Shown here: positions 56,276-64,000 of the stretch, in pieces
How the letters are laid out: the number at the start of each line of letters is the position of its first letter
Numbering within the stretch: position 1 is the stretch's first letter
NCBI RefSeq assembly: GCF_900184035.1
Contig: NZ_FXWP01000010.1
Span: 415,144 to 479,143 of the forward strand
From: Kosakonia pseudosacchari
Lineage (GTDB): Bacteria; Pseudomonadota; Gammaproteobacteria; Enterobacterales; Enterobacteriaceae
Direction of reading: 5' to 3'
DNA length: 64,000 nt
The notes under the pieces: generated by a model
Database searches by the model: none
The model's input: only the letters and a program-made list of their open reading frames with translations
What the model was told of the DNA's origin: nothing
Program-made: the position numbers and the translations under genes

Positions 56276-56971
56276 GTGAAAAAAGCGATTTTATCTGTGC
56301 TGGCAGGGTGTACGCTCTTTGCGCTTTTCGGATGTAACAACCGTGGCGACGTCGAGACGGTGCAGCCAGCACACGTTGAAGAATTGAAACCGATGCAGCA
56401 AAGCTGGCGCGGTGTATTGCCCTGCGCGGATTGCGAAGGCATTGAAACCTCTCTGTTTCTGGATAAAGACGGTAGCTGGGTGATGAACCAGCGCTATCAG
56501 GGAGGAAAAGCGCCCGCAGTGTTTGCCACGTATGGTAACTGGGCGCGTACGGCGGATAAACTGATCCTCACCGATACGCACGGTGATAAAACCTTTTTCC
56601 GCGCCAAAGGCGATGCGCTGGAGATGCTTGATCGGGAAGGCAATCCCATCACTTCTCAGCTCAATTACACGCTACAGCCTGTAAAAGCCGCGCTACCTGC
56701 GACGCCAATGGCGATGCGTGGCATGTATATGTACATGGCGGATGCGGCAGTATTTACCGATTGCGCAACCGGCAAGAAGGTAACCGTTGCCAGCAATGCG
56801 CAGCTTGAGCGTGACTATGCGGCCGCACGCGGAACAGAAACCAAACCTATTCTGCTGGTGGTCGAAGGGCATTTCACCGTTGAGCCAAATCCGGACACCG
56901 GTGCGGCGCAGAAAGTGCTGGTGACGAATAAACGCGGTAAGTTTAGCCCCAATAAAGGCTGTGATGATTAA
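56276..56971 (+). CDS. nlpE: Envelope stress lipoprotein NlpE (CutF)
   Basis: NlpE is an outer-membrane lipoprotein that activates the Cpx response on surface adhesion, lipoprotein-sorting faults or misfolded disulfides. The lipobox is LFGC with Cys20, followed by Asn-Asn. A CxxC motif (PCADC) lies in the N-terminal domain, and the C-terminal domain has two further cysteines (TDCATG, KGCDD). It is 231 aa against 236 in E. coli, with a shorter C-terminal end. The start is GTG at 56276 after AAGGAAT. E. coli has yaeF next; here there is only non-coding sequence up to proS. Confidence 0.95.
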   Translation: MKKAILSVLAGCTLFALFGCNNRGDVETVQPAHVEELKPMQQSWRGVLPCADCEGIETSLFLDKDGSWVMNQRYQGGKAPAVFATYGNWARTADKLILTDTHGDKTFFRAKGDALEMLDREGNPITSQLNYTLQPVKAALPATPMAMRGMYMYMADAAVFTDCATGKKVTVASNAQLERDYAAARGTETKPILLVVEGHFTVEPNPDTGAAQKVLVTNKRGKFSPNKGCDD

Positions 56972-56989
56972 GCATTAGCAGTGCAAAAA

Positions 56990-57008
56990 CCGCCTTCACA
57001 GAAGGCGG
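56990..57008 (+). terminator. Hairpin after nlpE
   Basis: CCGCCTTC (56990-56997) and GAAGGCGG (57001-57008) flank an ACA loop, 18 nt past the nlpE stop. The T tract that follows is poor (CATGATTT). No gene is visible between here and the proS terminator. Confidence 0.65.
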
Positions 57009-57141
57009 CATGATTTATCATGAAGGGCATGCGAAACCTGCGTTTACAATGAAACCTCTGTTGATCATGCTTGATTTAAGCCCAGTAATAATAAGGCAGC
57101 GCTAAAACCAGATGCCCGTCATGTGGTTTTCCGGTAGTGAT

Positions 57142-57169
57142 AAAAAAGCCCCGCAGTGCGGGGCTTTTT
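57142..57169. terminator. Bidirectional terminator between nlpE and proS
   Basis: GCCCCGC (57148-57154) and GCGGGGC (57158-57164) around AGT, with AAAAAA on the left and TTTTT on the right. It ends proS (minus strand) 11 nt after its stop and can stop plus-strand read-through. Confidence 0.94.
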
Positions 57170-57179
57170 GTTGGCTCGC

Positions 57180-58898
57180 TTAGCCTTTGATGGCGTTAAC
57201 CAGATAGTTGAGGATATCCCCGGTTTTGATCAGCTGCTTCTCGCCATTGCGACGGTATTTATATTCGATATCGTCATTGTCGAGGTTGCGATCGCCAATC
57301 ACCACCGTGTGCGGGATACCGATCAGTTCCATATCGGCAAACATCACACCCGGGCGCTCTTTACGATCGTCCATCAGCACTTCAATACCCTGCGCACGCA
57401 GCTCAGCGTAGAGTTTTTCCGCCAGCTCCTGCACACGATAAGATTTGTGCATGTTCATTGGCAGCAGTGCGACCTGGAACGGCGCAATTGCGTCTGGCCA
57501 GATGATCCCGCGCTCGTCGTGGTTCTGCTCAATGGCCGCAGCCACTACGCGCGTTACGCCGATACCGTAGCAACCCATAGTCAGGATCTGGTTGCGACCA
57601 TCTTCACCCTGCACGGCGGCATTCAGCGCCTGGGAGTATTTGGTGCCCAACTGGAAGATGTGACCAACTTCGATACCGCGTTTAATAAGCAGCGTCCCTT
57701 TGCCGTCCGGGCTCGGATCGCCGGCAACAACATTACGAATATCTGCCACTTCCGGGGTGACCACATCACGATCCCAGTTGATGCCAAAGTAGTGTTTGCC
57801 ATCAATATTCGCGCCAGCGGAGAAATCGCTCATCGCCGCAACGGTACGGTCAATCACGACCGGAATCGGCATATTCACCGGACCAAGTGAACCCGGGCCT
57901 GCGTTCACTACCGCGCGGATTTCCGCTTCGGTGGCGAAGGTCAACGGCGCGGCAACCTGCGGCAGTTTTTCCGCTTTAACTTCGTTCAGCTCATGATCGC
58001 CGCGCACCAGCAGCGCAACCAGCGGATAGCTGCTGCCTTCAACGGCTTTAACCAGCAGAGTTTTCACGGTTTTTTCAATCGGCAGGTTGAACTGCTCAAC
58101 CAGCTCAGCGATGGTTTTGGCGTTCGGCGTATCAACCAGCGTCATTTCCTGCGTTGCTGCAGCGCGCGGCTCTTTTGGTGCCAGCGCTTCGGCAAACTCA
58201 ATGTTGGCGGCAAAATCGGAAGAGTCAGAGAAGATCACATCGTCTTCACCGCTCTGCGCCAGCACCTGGAATTCGTGCGAGGCGCTACCGCCGATCGAGC
58301 CGGTATCTGCCTGTACGGCGCGGAAATCCAGACCCATACGGCTGAAGATTTTGCTGTAGGCGGCGTACATGGCATCGTACGTCTCCTGCAGCGATTCCTG
58401 AGAGGTATGGAAAGAGTAAGCATCTTTCATCAAGAATTCGCGCGAACGCATTACGCCAAAACGCGGGCGCACTTCGTCACGGAACTTGGTCTGGATCTGG
58501 AAGAAGTTCAGCGGCAACTGTTTGTACGAGTTCAGCTCGTTACGAATCAGGTCGGTGATCACTTCTTCATGCGTTGGGCCGAGGACAAATGGACGATCGC
58601 CGCGATCGACAAAACGCAGCAGTTCCGGGCCATATTGCTCCCAGCGGCCGCTTTCCTGCCACAGGTCGGCGGGCTGCACTACTGGCATGGACACCTCAAT
58701 CGCACCGGCGTTATTCATCTCTTCACGCACGATGTTTTCGACTTTTTTCAGAACGCGCAAACCGGTTGGCAGCCAGGTGTATAACCCGGAGGCCAGTTTG
58801 CGGATCATCCCGGCGCGCAGCATCAGCTGGTGGCTGATGACTTCGGCGTCGGCAGGCGTCTCCTTCAGAGTGGAGAGCAAGTATTGGCTAGTACGCAT
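57180..58898 (-). CDS. proS: Prolyl-tRNA synthetase
   Basis: ProS is a class II synthetase of the bacterial type with an editing domain inserted between motifs 2 and 3. The motif 2 region [21 protein letters not shown] and motif 3 GCYGIGVTR are visible (each partly quoted). The editing domain spans about 225-405 and hydrolyses mischarged alanyl-tRNA(Pro). The C-terminal anticodon domain holds [16 protein letters not shown] chose ATG 58898 ([10 protein letters not shown], 572 aa, E. coli length) over an ATG eight codons upstream. A CAGGCCT/AGGCCTG hairpin (58929-58947) lies in the leader. Confidence 0.98.
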   Translation of the reverse strand: MRTSQYLLSTLKETPADAEVISHQLMLRAGMIRKLASGLYTWLPTGLRVLKKVENIVREEMNNAGAIEVSMPVVQPADLWQESGRWEQYGPELLRFVDRGDRPFVLGPTHEEVITDLIRNELNSYKQLPLNFFQIQTKFRDEVRPRFGVMRSREFLMKDAYSFHTSQESLQETYDAMYAAYSKIFSRMGLDFRAVQADTGSIGGSASHEFQVLAQSGEDDVIFSDSSDFAANIEFAEALAPKEPRAAATQEMTLVDTPNAKTIAELVEQFNLPIEKTVKTLLVKAVEGSSYPLVALLVRGDHELNEVKAEKLPQVAAPLTFATEAEIRAVVNAGPGSLGPVNMPIPVVIDRTVAAMSDFSAGANIDGKHYFGINWDRDVVTPEVADIRNVVAGDPSPDGKGTLLIKRGIEVGHIFQLGTKYSQALNAAVQGEDGRNQILTMGCYGIGVTRVVAAAIEQNHDERGIIWPDAIAPFQVALLPMNMHKSYRVQELAEKLYAELRAQGIEVLMDDRKERPGVMFADMELIGIPHTVVIGDRNLDNDDIEYKYRRNGEKQLIKTGDILNYLVNAIKG

Positions 58899-59010
58899 GT
58901 TGTTACGGTTCCATTTGGACAATCGGAACAGGCCTAAGACAGGCCTGACACAGAAAAAAGTGGTTTAGTTTATCAGCCTGGCAGAGATGCCAAAAGAGAG
59001 GGGGATAAAA

Positions 59011-59718
59011 TTAGCGCGCTTCGAGCGCAAACACTTCAAAGCCGCCATCGGTTACGCGCCAGCGCACGTTAAAATCCAGCAGCCAGACGGCGTAAGTTTT
59101 TCCCTGCTCTTCCCCTTTTTTATAAGCCGGGCGCGGATCCTGCGCCAGCACTTCGCACAGAAAGGTTTTGAAATGCGGGTAGCGCTTTTCAAGCCCACTA
59201 AGCTGCGCTTCGACATCCGGTGTAAAGGTGACGGCGACATCAGCCGCGGGTGCCTGTTGCGCGTAACTGGCTTGCGCATCCGGCAAGGCTTCAGCAAACG
59301 GCAAATAGGGTTTGATATCCACCACCGGCGTGCCATCGACCAGATCAAGACTGCCAAGTTGTAAAATCACCTGATCTTTCTGGCAGCGGATGCCGTGCAA
59401 CTCAACCAGAGACATCCCGATCGGGTTGGGGCGGAAGGTCGAACGCGTGGCGAAAACGCCCATCCTCGCATTTCCTCCCAGCCGGGGCGGGCGCACAGTT
59501 GGCCGCCAGCCGCCTTCCATCGTTTGATGAAATACGAAAAGCACCCACAGGTGGCTGAAATCTTCAAGACCACGCACGGCATCGGGCTGGTTATAAGGAG
59601 GAAGCAAGTGAAGTTCGCCGCCGCCATGTTTCACAAGGCCTGGCTGGCGCGGTACGGCGAACTTCTCTTTATAGGGTGAGCGGATAACGCCGATTTGCTC
59701 GAAAGCAAATGTACTCAT
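59011..59718 (-). CDS. trmO: tRNA (N6-threonylcarbamoyladenosine37-N6)-methyltransferase TrmO
   Basis: TrmO (YaeB, TsaA) uses SAM to methylate t6A37 in tRNA(Thr) GGU, giving m6t6A. It has a single-sheet beta-barrel SAM fold that is unlike most methyltransferases. Conserved parts are GVIRSPYKEKFAVPRQPG, FSHLWVLFVFH and RSTFRPNPIGMS. The product is 235 aa from ATG 59718, as in E. coli. The ATG overlaps the rcsF stop (ATGA), so it is coupled to rcsF. Confidence 0.96.
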   Translation of the reverse strand: MSTFAFEQIGVIRSPYKEKFAVPRQPGLVKHGGGELHLLPPYNQPDAVRGLEDFSHLWVLFVFHQTMEGGWRPTVRPPRLGGNARMGVFATRSTFRPNPIGMSLVELHGIRCQKDQVILQLGSLDLVDGTPVVDIKPYLPFAEALPDAQASYAQQAPAADVAVTFTPDVEAQLSGLEKRYPHFKTFLCEVLAQDPRPAYKKGEEQGKTYAVWLLDFNVRWRVTDGGFEVFALEAR

Positions 59719-60119
59719 TTGGATGAGATATTGAGTGCAGAACCTACGCAAACCGCCTGACGGTAACAACCCGGCGTGCCGCTGGTCACTTCGCAGCTGT
59801 GCTGCAGAACCGCGTTAGCTTTCAGCTTAGATGCATTGATCTGCATGCGTTTACGCGCGGTAGGGATATTCGGCGGAGAGTCCTGATTGCTAGCCTGGCA
59901 AGATTCGCCGGTAACTTCGCCCAGATCGCGGAACGGTTTACCCACCAGTTCAGTGGCATCCGTAATGACCCGTACAGGGGCAGGACGGGTGACTTTCGGT
60001 TTCTCCGGTTCTACTTTTGGCGCCGCAGCGGTGCTTTTTACAGGTTCGACAGGAGATCTGCTTAGCAAGGAGCAGCCACTTAGCATGAGTGCTAATAAAC
60101 AGATCGGTAAAGCACGCAT
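59715..60119 (-). CDS. rcsF: Rcs stress response sensor lipoprotein RcsF
   Basis: RcsF senses outer-membrane and peptidoglycan damage and activates the Rcs phosphorelay through IgaA; in E. coli it is threaded through BamA-OMP complexes. The lipobox is LSGC with Cys16 and no Asp at +2. A Pro/Lys-rich linker (about 25-50) precedes a folded domain with four cysteines that form two non-consecutive disulfides. The length is 134 aa, as in E. coli. It is the first gene of rcsF-trmO. Confidence 0.97.
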   Translation of the reverse strand: MRALPICLLALMLSGCSLLSRSPVEPVKSTAAAPKVEPEKPKVTRPAPVRVITDATELVGKPFRDLGEVTGESCQASNQDSPPNIPTARKRMQINASKLKANAVLQHSCEVTSGTPGCYRQAVCVGSALNISSK

Positions 60120-60180
60120 AATATATCCTCGAAGTAATTTTCTTAACGCCGCTTATTGAATCAGGCGCATGCACAAATGA

Positions 60181-60204
60181 CAAGGCGGGCTTGCGCCCGC
60201 CTTG
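60181..60204 (-). terminator. Hairpin after metQ
   Basis: CAAGGCGGGC (60181-60190) and GCCCGCCTTG (60195-60204) form a 10-bp stem with a 4-nt loop, 24 nt past the metQ stop. The trailing T tract on the minus strand is short (TTGTCATTT). Confidence 0.8.
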
Positions 60205-60227
60205 AATGATATTACAGACTGAGGAGA

Positions 60228-61043
60228 TTACCAGCCTTTCACTGCACCGCCGTTGAAGACTTTTCTTGCTGCTTCGCTAACTTCGTCAGACTGGTAAGCC
60301 TGAACGAATTTCTTCACGTTTTCCGCGTCCTTGTTATCTTCACGCGCGACGATCAGGTTGACGTACGGGGAGTCTTTATCTTCAACGAAGATGCCGTCTT
60401 TTTCCGGCGTCAGGCCAATCTGGCTGGCGTAAGTAGTGTTGATGACCGCCAGAGCAATTTGCGCATCGTCCAGTGAACGCGGCAGTTGCGGAGCTTCCAG
60501 TTCAACAATTTTCAGGTTTTTCGGGTTTTCGGTGATATCCAGCACGGACGGCTGCAGACCTACACCATCTTTCAGTTTGATAAGACCCTGTTTTTGCAGC
60601 AGCAACAGCGAACGGCCGAGGTTGGTTGGGTCGTTCGGAATCGCTACCTGAGAACCATCCTGTAGCTCAGACAGCGCTTTGATTTTTTTGGAGTAGCCAG
60701 CGATGGGGTAAACGAAAGTGTTGCCGACCGGAACCAGTTTGAAGCCACGGTCTTTGATCTGCTGATCCAGATACGGTTTATGCTGGAAGGCGTTCGCGTC
60801 AATGTCGCCTTTACTCAGCGCTTCGTTCGGCAGCACGTAGTCGTTAAAGGTAACCAGCTCAACGTCCAGACCATATTTCTCTTTGGCGACTTTCTGGGCG
60901 ACTTCAGCAACTTGCTCTTCCGCACCCACAATCACACCGACTTTAATGTGATTAGGATCTTTTTCGTCCTGGCCGCAACCAGCCAGCGCCAGAGAACCCA
61001 GCAGAGCACCTACTGCCGCAAAGGTCTTGAATTTAAAAGCCAT
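60228..61043 (-). CDS. metQ: Methionine-binding lipoprotein MetQ
   Basis: MetQ is the substrate-binding lipoprotein of the MetNIQ methionine importer (both D- and L-methionine in E. coli). The lipobox is LAGC with Cys23. The body is an NlpA-family periplasmic binding protein (VGVIVGAEEQVAEVAQ at the N-terminal lobe, IPNDPTNLGRSLLLLQ in the middle). The length is 271 aa, as in E. coli. It is last in metN-metI-metQ, 42 nt after metI. Confidence 0.98.
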   Translation of the reverse strand: MAFKFKTFAAVGALLGSLALAGCGQDEKDPNHIKVGVIVGAEEQVAEVAQKVAKEKYGLDVELVTFNDYVLPNEALSKGDIDANAFQHKPYLDQQIKDRGFKLVPVGNTFVYPIAGYSKKIKALSELQDGSQVAIPNDPTNLGRSLLLLQKQGLIKLKDGVGLQPSVLDITENPKNLKIVELEAPQLPRSLDDAQIALAVINTTYASQIGLTPEKDGIFVEDKDSPYVNLIVAREDNKDAENVKKFVQAYQSDEVSEAARKVFNGGAVKGW

Positions 61044-61085
61044 GCTATTTTCCTTTCTATCTGAGTCGTTATGTTGTGTGTAACG

Positions 61086-61739
61086 TTATTTATGCGTCAC
61101 AGCCCGGACGATACGATCGCCAGCGAACTGAATTAAGTAAACCAGCACCACGAGCAATATTAGTACGGTATTCATCACTAACGGATCGTAGGTCACGTAA
61201 CCGTAGCGGATACCCAACTGACCTAAACCGCCTGCACCGACGGCGCCGCCCATCGCTGAGTAACCCACCAGGGTAATCAGCGTAATGGTCGCCGCGTTAA
61301 TCAGTCCCGGCAGCGCTTCTGGCAGCAGAACTTTGCGGATGATCTGCATCGGGGTTGCGCCCATGGCGCGTGATGCTTCAATCAGACCCGCAGGCAGCTC
61401 CAGCAGGGTATTTTCTACCATGCGGGCAATAAACGGCGCGGCACCGACGGTCAGTGGAACGATAACCGCATAGAGGCCAATAGATGTGCCAACAATCACG
61501 CGGGTGAAGGGGATCATCCACACCAGCAAAATGATAAACGGGATGGAGCGAAAAATATTCACCAGGGCGGAAATCACGCGATACAGCCCCGGGTTTTGCA
61601 TGATCTGACCCGGACGCGTCACATACAGCAGTACGCCAAACGGCAGACCGACGATAAAACCCAGCAGGCCTGAAGCAAAGGTCATAAATAATGTTTCCCA
61701 GATGCTGCGGGCAAAAAGCCACATCATTGCCTCAGACAT
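61086..61739 (-). CDS. metI: Methionine ABC transporter permease MetI
   Basis: MetI is the five-helix permease of the methionine importer. The coupling helix motif is visible as [22 protein letters not shown]. The length of 217 aa equals E. coli. Its ATG overlaps the end of metN by 8 nt, so subunit ratios are probably set by coupling. Confidence 0.98.
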   Translation of the reverse strand: MSEAMMWLFARSIWETLFMTFASGLLGFIVGLPFGVLLYVTRPGQIMQNPGLYRVISALVNIFRSIPFIILLVWMIPFTRVIVGTSIGLYAVIVPLTVGAAPFIARMVENTLLELPAGLIEASRAMGATPMQIIRKVLLPEALPGLINAATITLITLVGYSAMGGAVGAGGLGQLGIRYGYVTYDPLVMNTVLILLVVLVYLIQFAGDRIVRAVTHK

Positions 61740-62763
61740 AACCGAGTACCTCTACTTTTACATGGTGTTCCTGCAACCAGGCGATTGCCGCCTGGGTATC
61801 CTCCGGGGTGCCGTGCATTTCGGTCAGCATAATGCCGAACTTCACGCCGCCCGCATAATCCATCTGCGCGCTGATAATGTTGTTGTTCACGTTAAAACGA
61901 CGCGCCGTTTCCGACAGCAGCGGGGCATCGACGGACTGACCGGTAAACTCCATCCGCAACATCGGTACGCTGTCCGCTTGCGGCTGCGCCTGTAAGCGCT
62001 GGAGGTAATCTTCCGGAATATCCAGGTGCAGCGTGGACTGTATAAACTGCTGCGCCAGCGGTGTTTTCGGATGGGAGAACACTTCGCTCACCGTGTCCTG
62101 TTCAATCAGCTCACCGTTGCTGATTACCGCCACGCAATCACAAATGCGTTTTACCACATCCATTTCATGCGTAATGAGCAGGATGGTCAGCCCGAGGCGA
62201 CGGTTAATATCTTTGAGCAGTTCAAGAATAGAACGTGTTGTGGCGGGATCTAAGGCGCTGGTGGCTTCATCACATAACAACACTTTCGGGTTGCTGGCCA
62301 GCGCACGTGCAATGGCGACACGCTGTTTTTGCCCGCCGGAAAGATTGGCCGGGTAACTGTCGTGCTTATCAGCCAGACCTACCAGCTCGAGAAGTTCTGC
62401 CACCCGGCGATTGATCTCTTCGCGCGGGGTATTATCCAGTTCCAGCGGTAAAGCAACGTTACCGAAAACGGTTCGTGAAGAGAGCAGATTAAAGTGCTGG
62501 AAGATCATGCCAATTTGGCGGCGCGCTTTGGTTAATTCCGCTTCTGACAGTTGCGTCAGATCCTGGCCGTCGACCAGTACACTGCCCTGCGATGGGCGTT
62601 CAAGCAAGTTCACGCAGCGGATAAGCGTACTTTTCCCCGCGCCTGACGCGCCAATAACGCCATAAATTTGGCCAGCAGGAACGTGCAGGCTAACGTTGTT
62701 AAGCGCCTGAATCGTACGGTTTCCTTGCTGGAACACTTTGGTGATATTCGAAAGTTTAATCAT
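61732..62763 (-). CDS. metN: Methionine ABC transporter ATP-binding protein MetN
   Basis: MetN drives methionine uptake. Walker A is GASGAGKST (about 37-45), the signature LSGGQKQ, and Walker [12 protein letters not shown], followed by the switch His in ITHEMD. A C-terminal ACT-like C2 domain (about 265-343) binds methionine and mediates trans-inhibition. The length is 343 aa. It is the first gene of the operon, preceded by a MetJ box. Confidence 0.98.
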   Translation of the reverse strand: MIKLSNITKVFQQGNRTIQALNNVSLHVPAGQIYGVIGASGAGKSTLIRCVNLLERPSQGSVLVDGQDLTQLSEAELTKARRQIGMIFQHFNLLSSRTVFGNVALPLELDNTPREEINRRVAELLELVGLADKHDSYPANLSGGQKQRVAIARALASNPKVLLCDEATSALDPATTRSILELLKDINRRLGLTILLITHEMDVVKRICDCVAVISNGELIEQDTVSEVFSHPKTPLAQQFIQSTLHLDIPEDYLQRLQAQPQADSVPMLRMEFTGQSVDAPLLSETARRFNVNNNIISAQMDYAGGVKFGIMLTEMHGTPEDTQAAIAWLQEHHVKVEVLGYV

Positions 62764-62847
62764 TAGATTATTTTTATCGTATGAGAGTTAGCCGTGGCAT
62801 TTTCTTCTGCCGGTTACGACTTTCAGCCGTAAACAGAGCGGATGGTA

Positions 62848-62863
62848 AGGCATCCAGACGTCT
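62848..62863. promoter_or_regulatory. MetJ operator upstream of metN
   Basis: AGACGTCT at 62856-62863 is a perfect met box. The adjacent 8-mer AGGCATCC (62848-62855) matches at five of eight positions, giving the tandem arrangement MetJ needs. It is 85 to 100 bp upstream of the metN ATG and supports repression by MetJ with SAM. Confidence 0.82.
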
Positions 62864-62952
62864 AAATCAATGTTGCTCATCAACGATGAGCACTTTCCTG
62901 TGTAGCGAAACATGAGATACTAAGAACATATGCCTTTTTCAGGAGCAAACCC

Positions 62953-63519
62953 GTGGCAAAGTCTGTACCCGCTATTTTTCTCGATCGTGATGGCACTATT
63001 AATGTTGATCACGGCTACGTCCATGAGATTGATGAATTTGAATTTATTGACGGCGTTATTGATGCCATGCGCGAACTGAAAGAAATGGGTTATGCGTTGG
63101 TGCTGGTGACTAACCAGTCTGGTATCGCGCGCGGAAAATTCACCGAGGCGCAGTTTGAAACGTTAACCGAATGGATGGACTGGTCTTTAGCCGATCGCGG
63201 CGTTGATTTGGACGGCATCTACTATTGCCCACATCACCCGCAGGGAACTGTGGAAGAGTTCCGTCAGGTTTGTGACTGCCGTAAACCGCACCCGGGCATG
63301 CTCATCTCGGCGCGCGATTTTCTGCACATTGATATGGCCGCTTCTTATATGGTTGGCGATAAGCTTGAAGATATGCAGGCGGCATCTGCTGCACAAGTAG
63401 GAACAAAAGTACTGGTACGCACCGGTAAACCTGTCACGCCGGAAGCTGAAAATAGCGCCGATTGGGTAATTAATAGCCTTGCGGAGCTGCCTGCAGCCAT
63501 TAAAAAGCACCAAAAATAG
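62953..63519 (+). CDS. gmhB: D-glycero-beta-D-manno-heptose-1,7-bisphosphate 7-phosphatase
   Basis: GmhB removes the 7-phosphate in the ADP-heptose pathway for the lipopolysaccharide inner core. It is a HAD phosphatase with the nucleophile pair Asp11/Asp13 (FLDRDGT), motif II TNQSG, the zinc loop CPHH...CDC and motif IV GDKLEDM. The product is 188 aa against 191 in E. coli. The start is GTG at 62953 with AGGAG upstream. It is divergent from metN and lies directly before the rRNA operon. Confidence 0.97.
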   Translation: MAKSVPAIFLDRDGTINVDHGYVHEIDEFEFIDGVIDAMRELKEMGYALVLVTNQSGIARGKFTEAQFETLTEWMDWSLADRGVDLDGIYYCPHHPQGTVEEFRQVCDCRKPHPGMLISARDFLHIDMAASYMVGDKLEDMQAASAAQVGTKVLVRTGKPVTPEAENSADWVINSLAELPAAIKKHQK

Positions 63520-63542
63520 CCGTTATGACGAAAAGATGAGCG

Positions 63543-63605
63543 GTTGAAATAAAAATGTGTTTTTCCGCTTGTCATTCAGCCCCGGCTCCCTATAATGCGC
63601 CTCCA
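63543..63605 (+). promoter_or_regulatory. rrn P1 promoter with AT-rich UP element
   Basis: TTGTCA (63569-63574) and TATAAT (63591-63596) have 16-bp spacing, followed by the GC-rich discriminator GCGCCTCC that makes rRNA P1 promoters sensitive to ppGpp/DksA and initiating NTP. An AT-rich block (about 63546-63565) sits where the UP element is expected. The start is near 63603-63605. Confidence 0.9.
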
Positions 63606-63679
63606 TCGACACGGCGGATGTGAATCACTTCACACAAACAGCCGGTCCGGTTGAAGAGAAAAAATCCTGAAAATCAGGG

Positions 63680-63707
63680 TTGACTCTGAAAGAGGAAAGC
63701 GTAATAT
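63680..63707 (+). promoter_or_regulatory. rrn P2 promoter
   Basis: TTGACT (63680-63685) and TAATAT (63702-63707) have 16-bp spacing, about 111 bp downstream of P1, as in other enterobacterial rrn operons. Confidence 0.88.
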
Positions 63708-63725
63708 ACGCCACCTCGCGACAGA

Positions 63726-63758
63726 GCGCTGAAGCGCGTCGCACCTGCTCTTTAACAA
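63726..63758 (+). promoter_or_regulatory. rrn antitermination region (boxB-like hairpin and boxA)
   Basis: GCGC-TGAA-GCGC (63726-63737) is a small boxB-like stem. TGCTCTTTAACAA (63746-63758) is the boxA sequence bound by NusB-S10 that protects rRNA transcripts from Rho. The remaining leader up to 63892 holds the boxC and RNase III processing-stem sequences, which I did not map precisely. Confidence 0.9.
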
Positions 63759-63892
63759 TTTATCAGACAATCTGTGTGGGCACTCAGGGTGACTGGATTC
63801 TTGAACGTCGCAAGACGAAAAATGAATACCAAGTCTCAGTGAGTGAACACGTAATTCATTACGAAGTTTAATTCATCGAGCATCAAACTTTT

Positions 63893-64000
63893 AAATTGAA
63901 GAGTTTGATCATGGCTCAGATTGAACGCTGGCGGCAGGCCTAACACATGCAAGTCGAACGGTAGCACAGAGAGCTTGCTCTCGGGTGACGAGTGGCGGAC
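63893..64000 (+). rRNA. 16S ribosomal RNA, 5' end (first 108 nt)
   Basis: The mature 5' end AAATTGAAGAGTTTGATCAT begins at 63893 and the gene runs off the right edge. The first variable region (GGTAGCACAGAGAGCTTGCT) is of a type common in Klebsiella, Enterobacter and Kosakonia. Position after gmhB corresponds to rrnH in E. coli; the 23S, 5S and tRNA genes are outside the window. Confidence 0.98.

Noticed and set aside
58929..58947. CAGGCCT/AGGCCTG hairpin in the proS leader as a T-box or riboswitch
   Set aside because: The stem is only 7 bp, there is no T-box consensus and no alternative terminator. T-boxes are not expected in this group.
63680..63871. A 63-codon open frame in the rRNA leader
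   Set aside because: It covers the P2 promoter, boxB, boxA and the processing leader of the rRNA operon, so it is not a gene.

Overview
The window is a stretch of core chromosome from a member of the Enterobacteriaceae. Its gene order runs folK-pcnB-gluQ-dksA through fhuACDB, dnaE and metNIQ to gmhB and an rRNA operon. As I recall it, this is the E. coli K-12 order at about 3-5 minutes, ending at rrnH. Nearly every protein matches its E. coli counterpart in length and sequence. The first bases of the 16S gene and the protein divergence fit the Enterobacter/Kosakonia/Klebsiella group better than Escherichia, but I cannot fix the genus from sequence alone. I count 57 protein genes (folK partial) and the 5' end of a 16S rRNA gene. 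I see no prophage, insertion sequence, CRISPR array, tRNA gene or toxin-antitoxin pair.

Layout. 1-4400 (minus strand): RNA metabolism and stress genes thpR, sfsA, dksA, gluQ, pcnB, folK. 4474-9549 (plus): hrpB and mrcB (PBP1b). 9745-15693: Fur-regulated ferrichrome uptake, fhuA then fhuCDB. 15730-19685: hemL, clcA, erpA, yadS. 19700-22812: btuF-mtn and divergent dgt. 22872-27089: degP (with a sigma-E promoter), cdaR, yaeH, dapD. 27122-30745: glnD and map. 30891-34351: rpsB-tsf, pyrH, frr. 34449-50558: an envelope, lipid and replication block with dxr, ispU, cdsA, rseP, bamA, skp, lpxD, fabZ, lpxA, lpxB, rnhB, dnaE and accA. 50658-56971: ldcC, yaeR, tilS, rof/yaeP, yaeQ, arfB, nlpE. 57180-62763 (minus): metN-metI-metQ, rcsF-trmO, proS. 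62953-64000: gmhB and the rRNA operon promoters, leader and first 108 nt of 16S.

The genes combine in familiar ways. FhuA-FhuD-FhuB-FhuC import ferric hydroxamates. The 34-50 kb block supplies undecaprenyl diphosphate, CDP-diacylglycerol, lipid A, fatty acids and outer-membrane protein assembly. DegP, RseP, Skp, BamA, NlpE and RcsF link that block to the sigma-E, Cpx and Rcs envelope stress responses.

I looked for an undescribed system on both strands and between genes and found none I would defend. The observations most worth a second look are small. FhuA has lost most of the loop-4 region, including its cysteine pair. A well-formed promoter and an intrinsic terminator bracket about 60 nt between dxr and ispU. 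An AUU start is preserved at pcnB. A UUCG-loop terminator sits just before fhuC. BamA differs in its surface loops. yaeI and yaeF are missing from their E. coli positions. Comparisons with E. coli are from memory and not from an alignment run.
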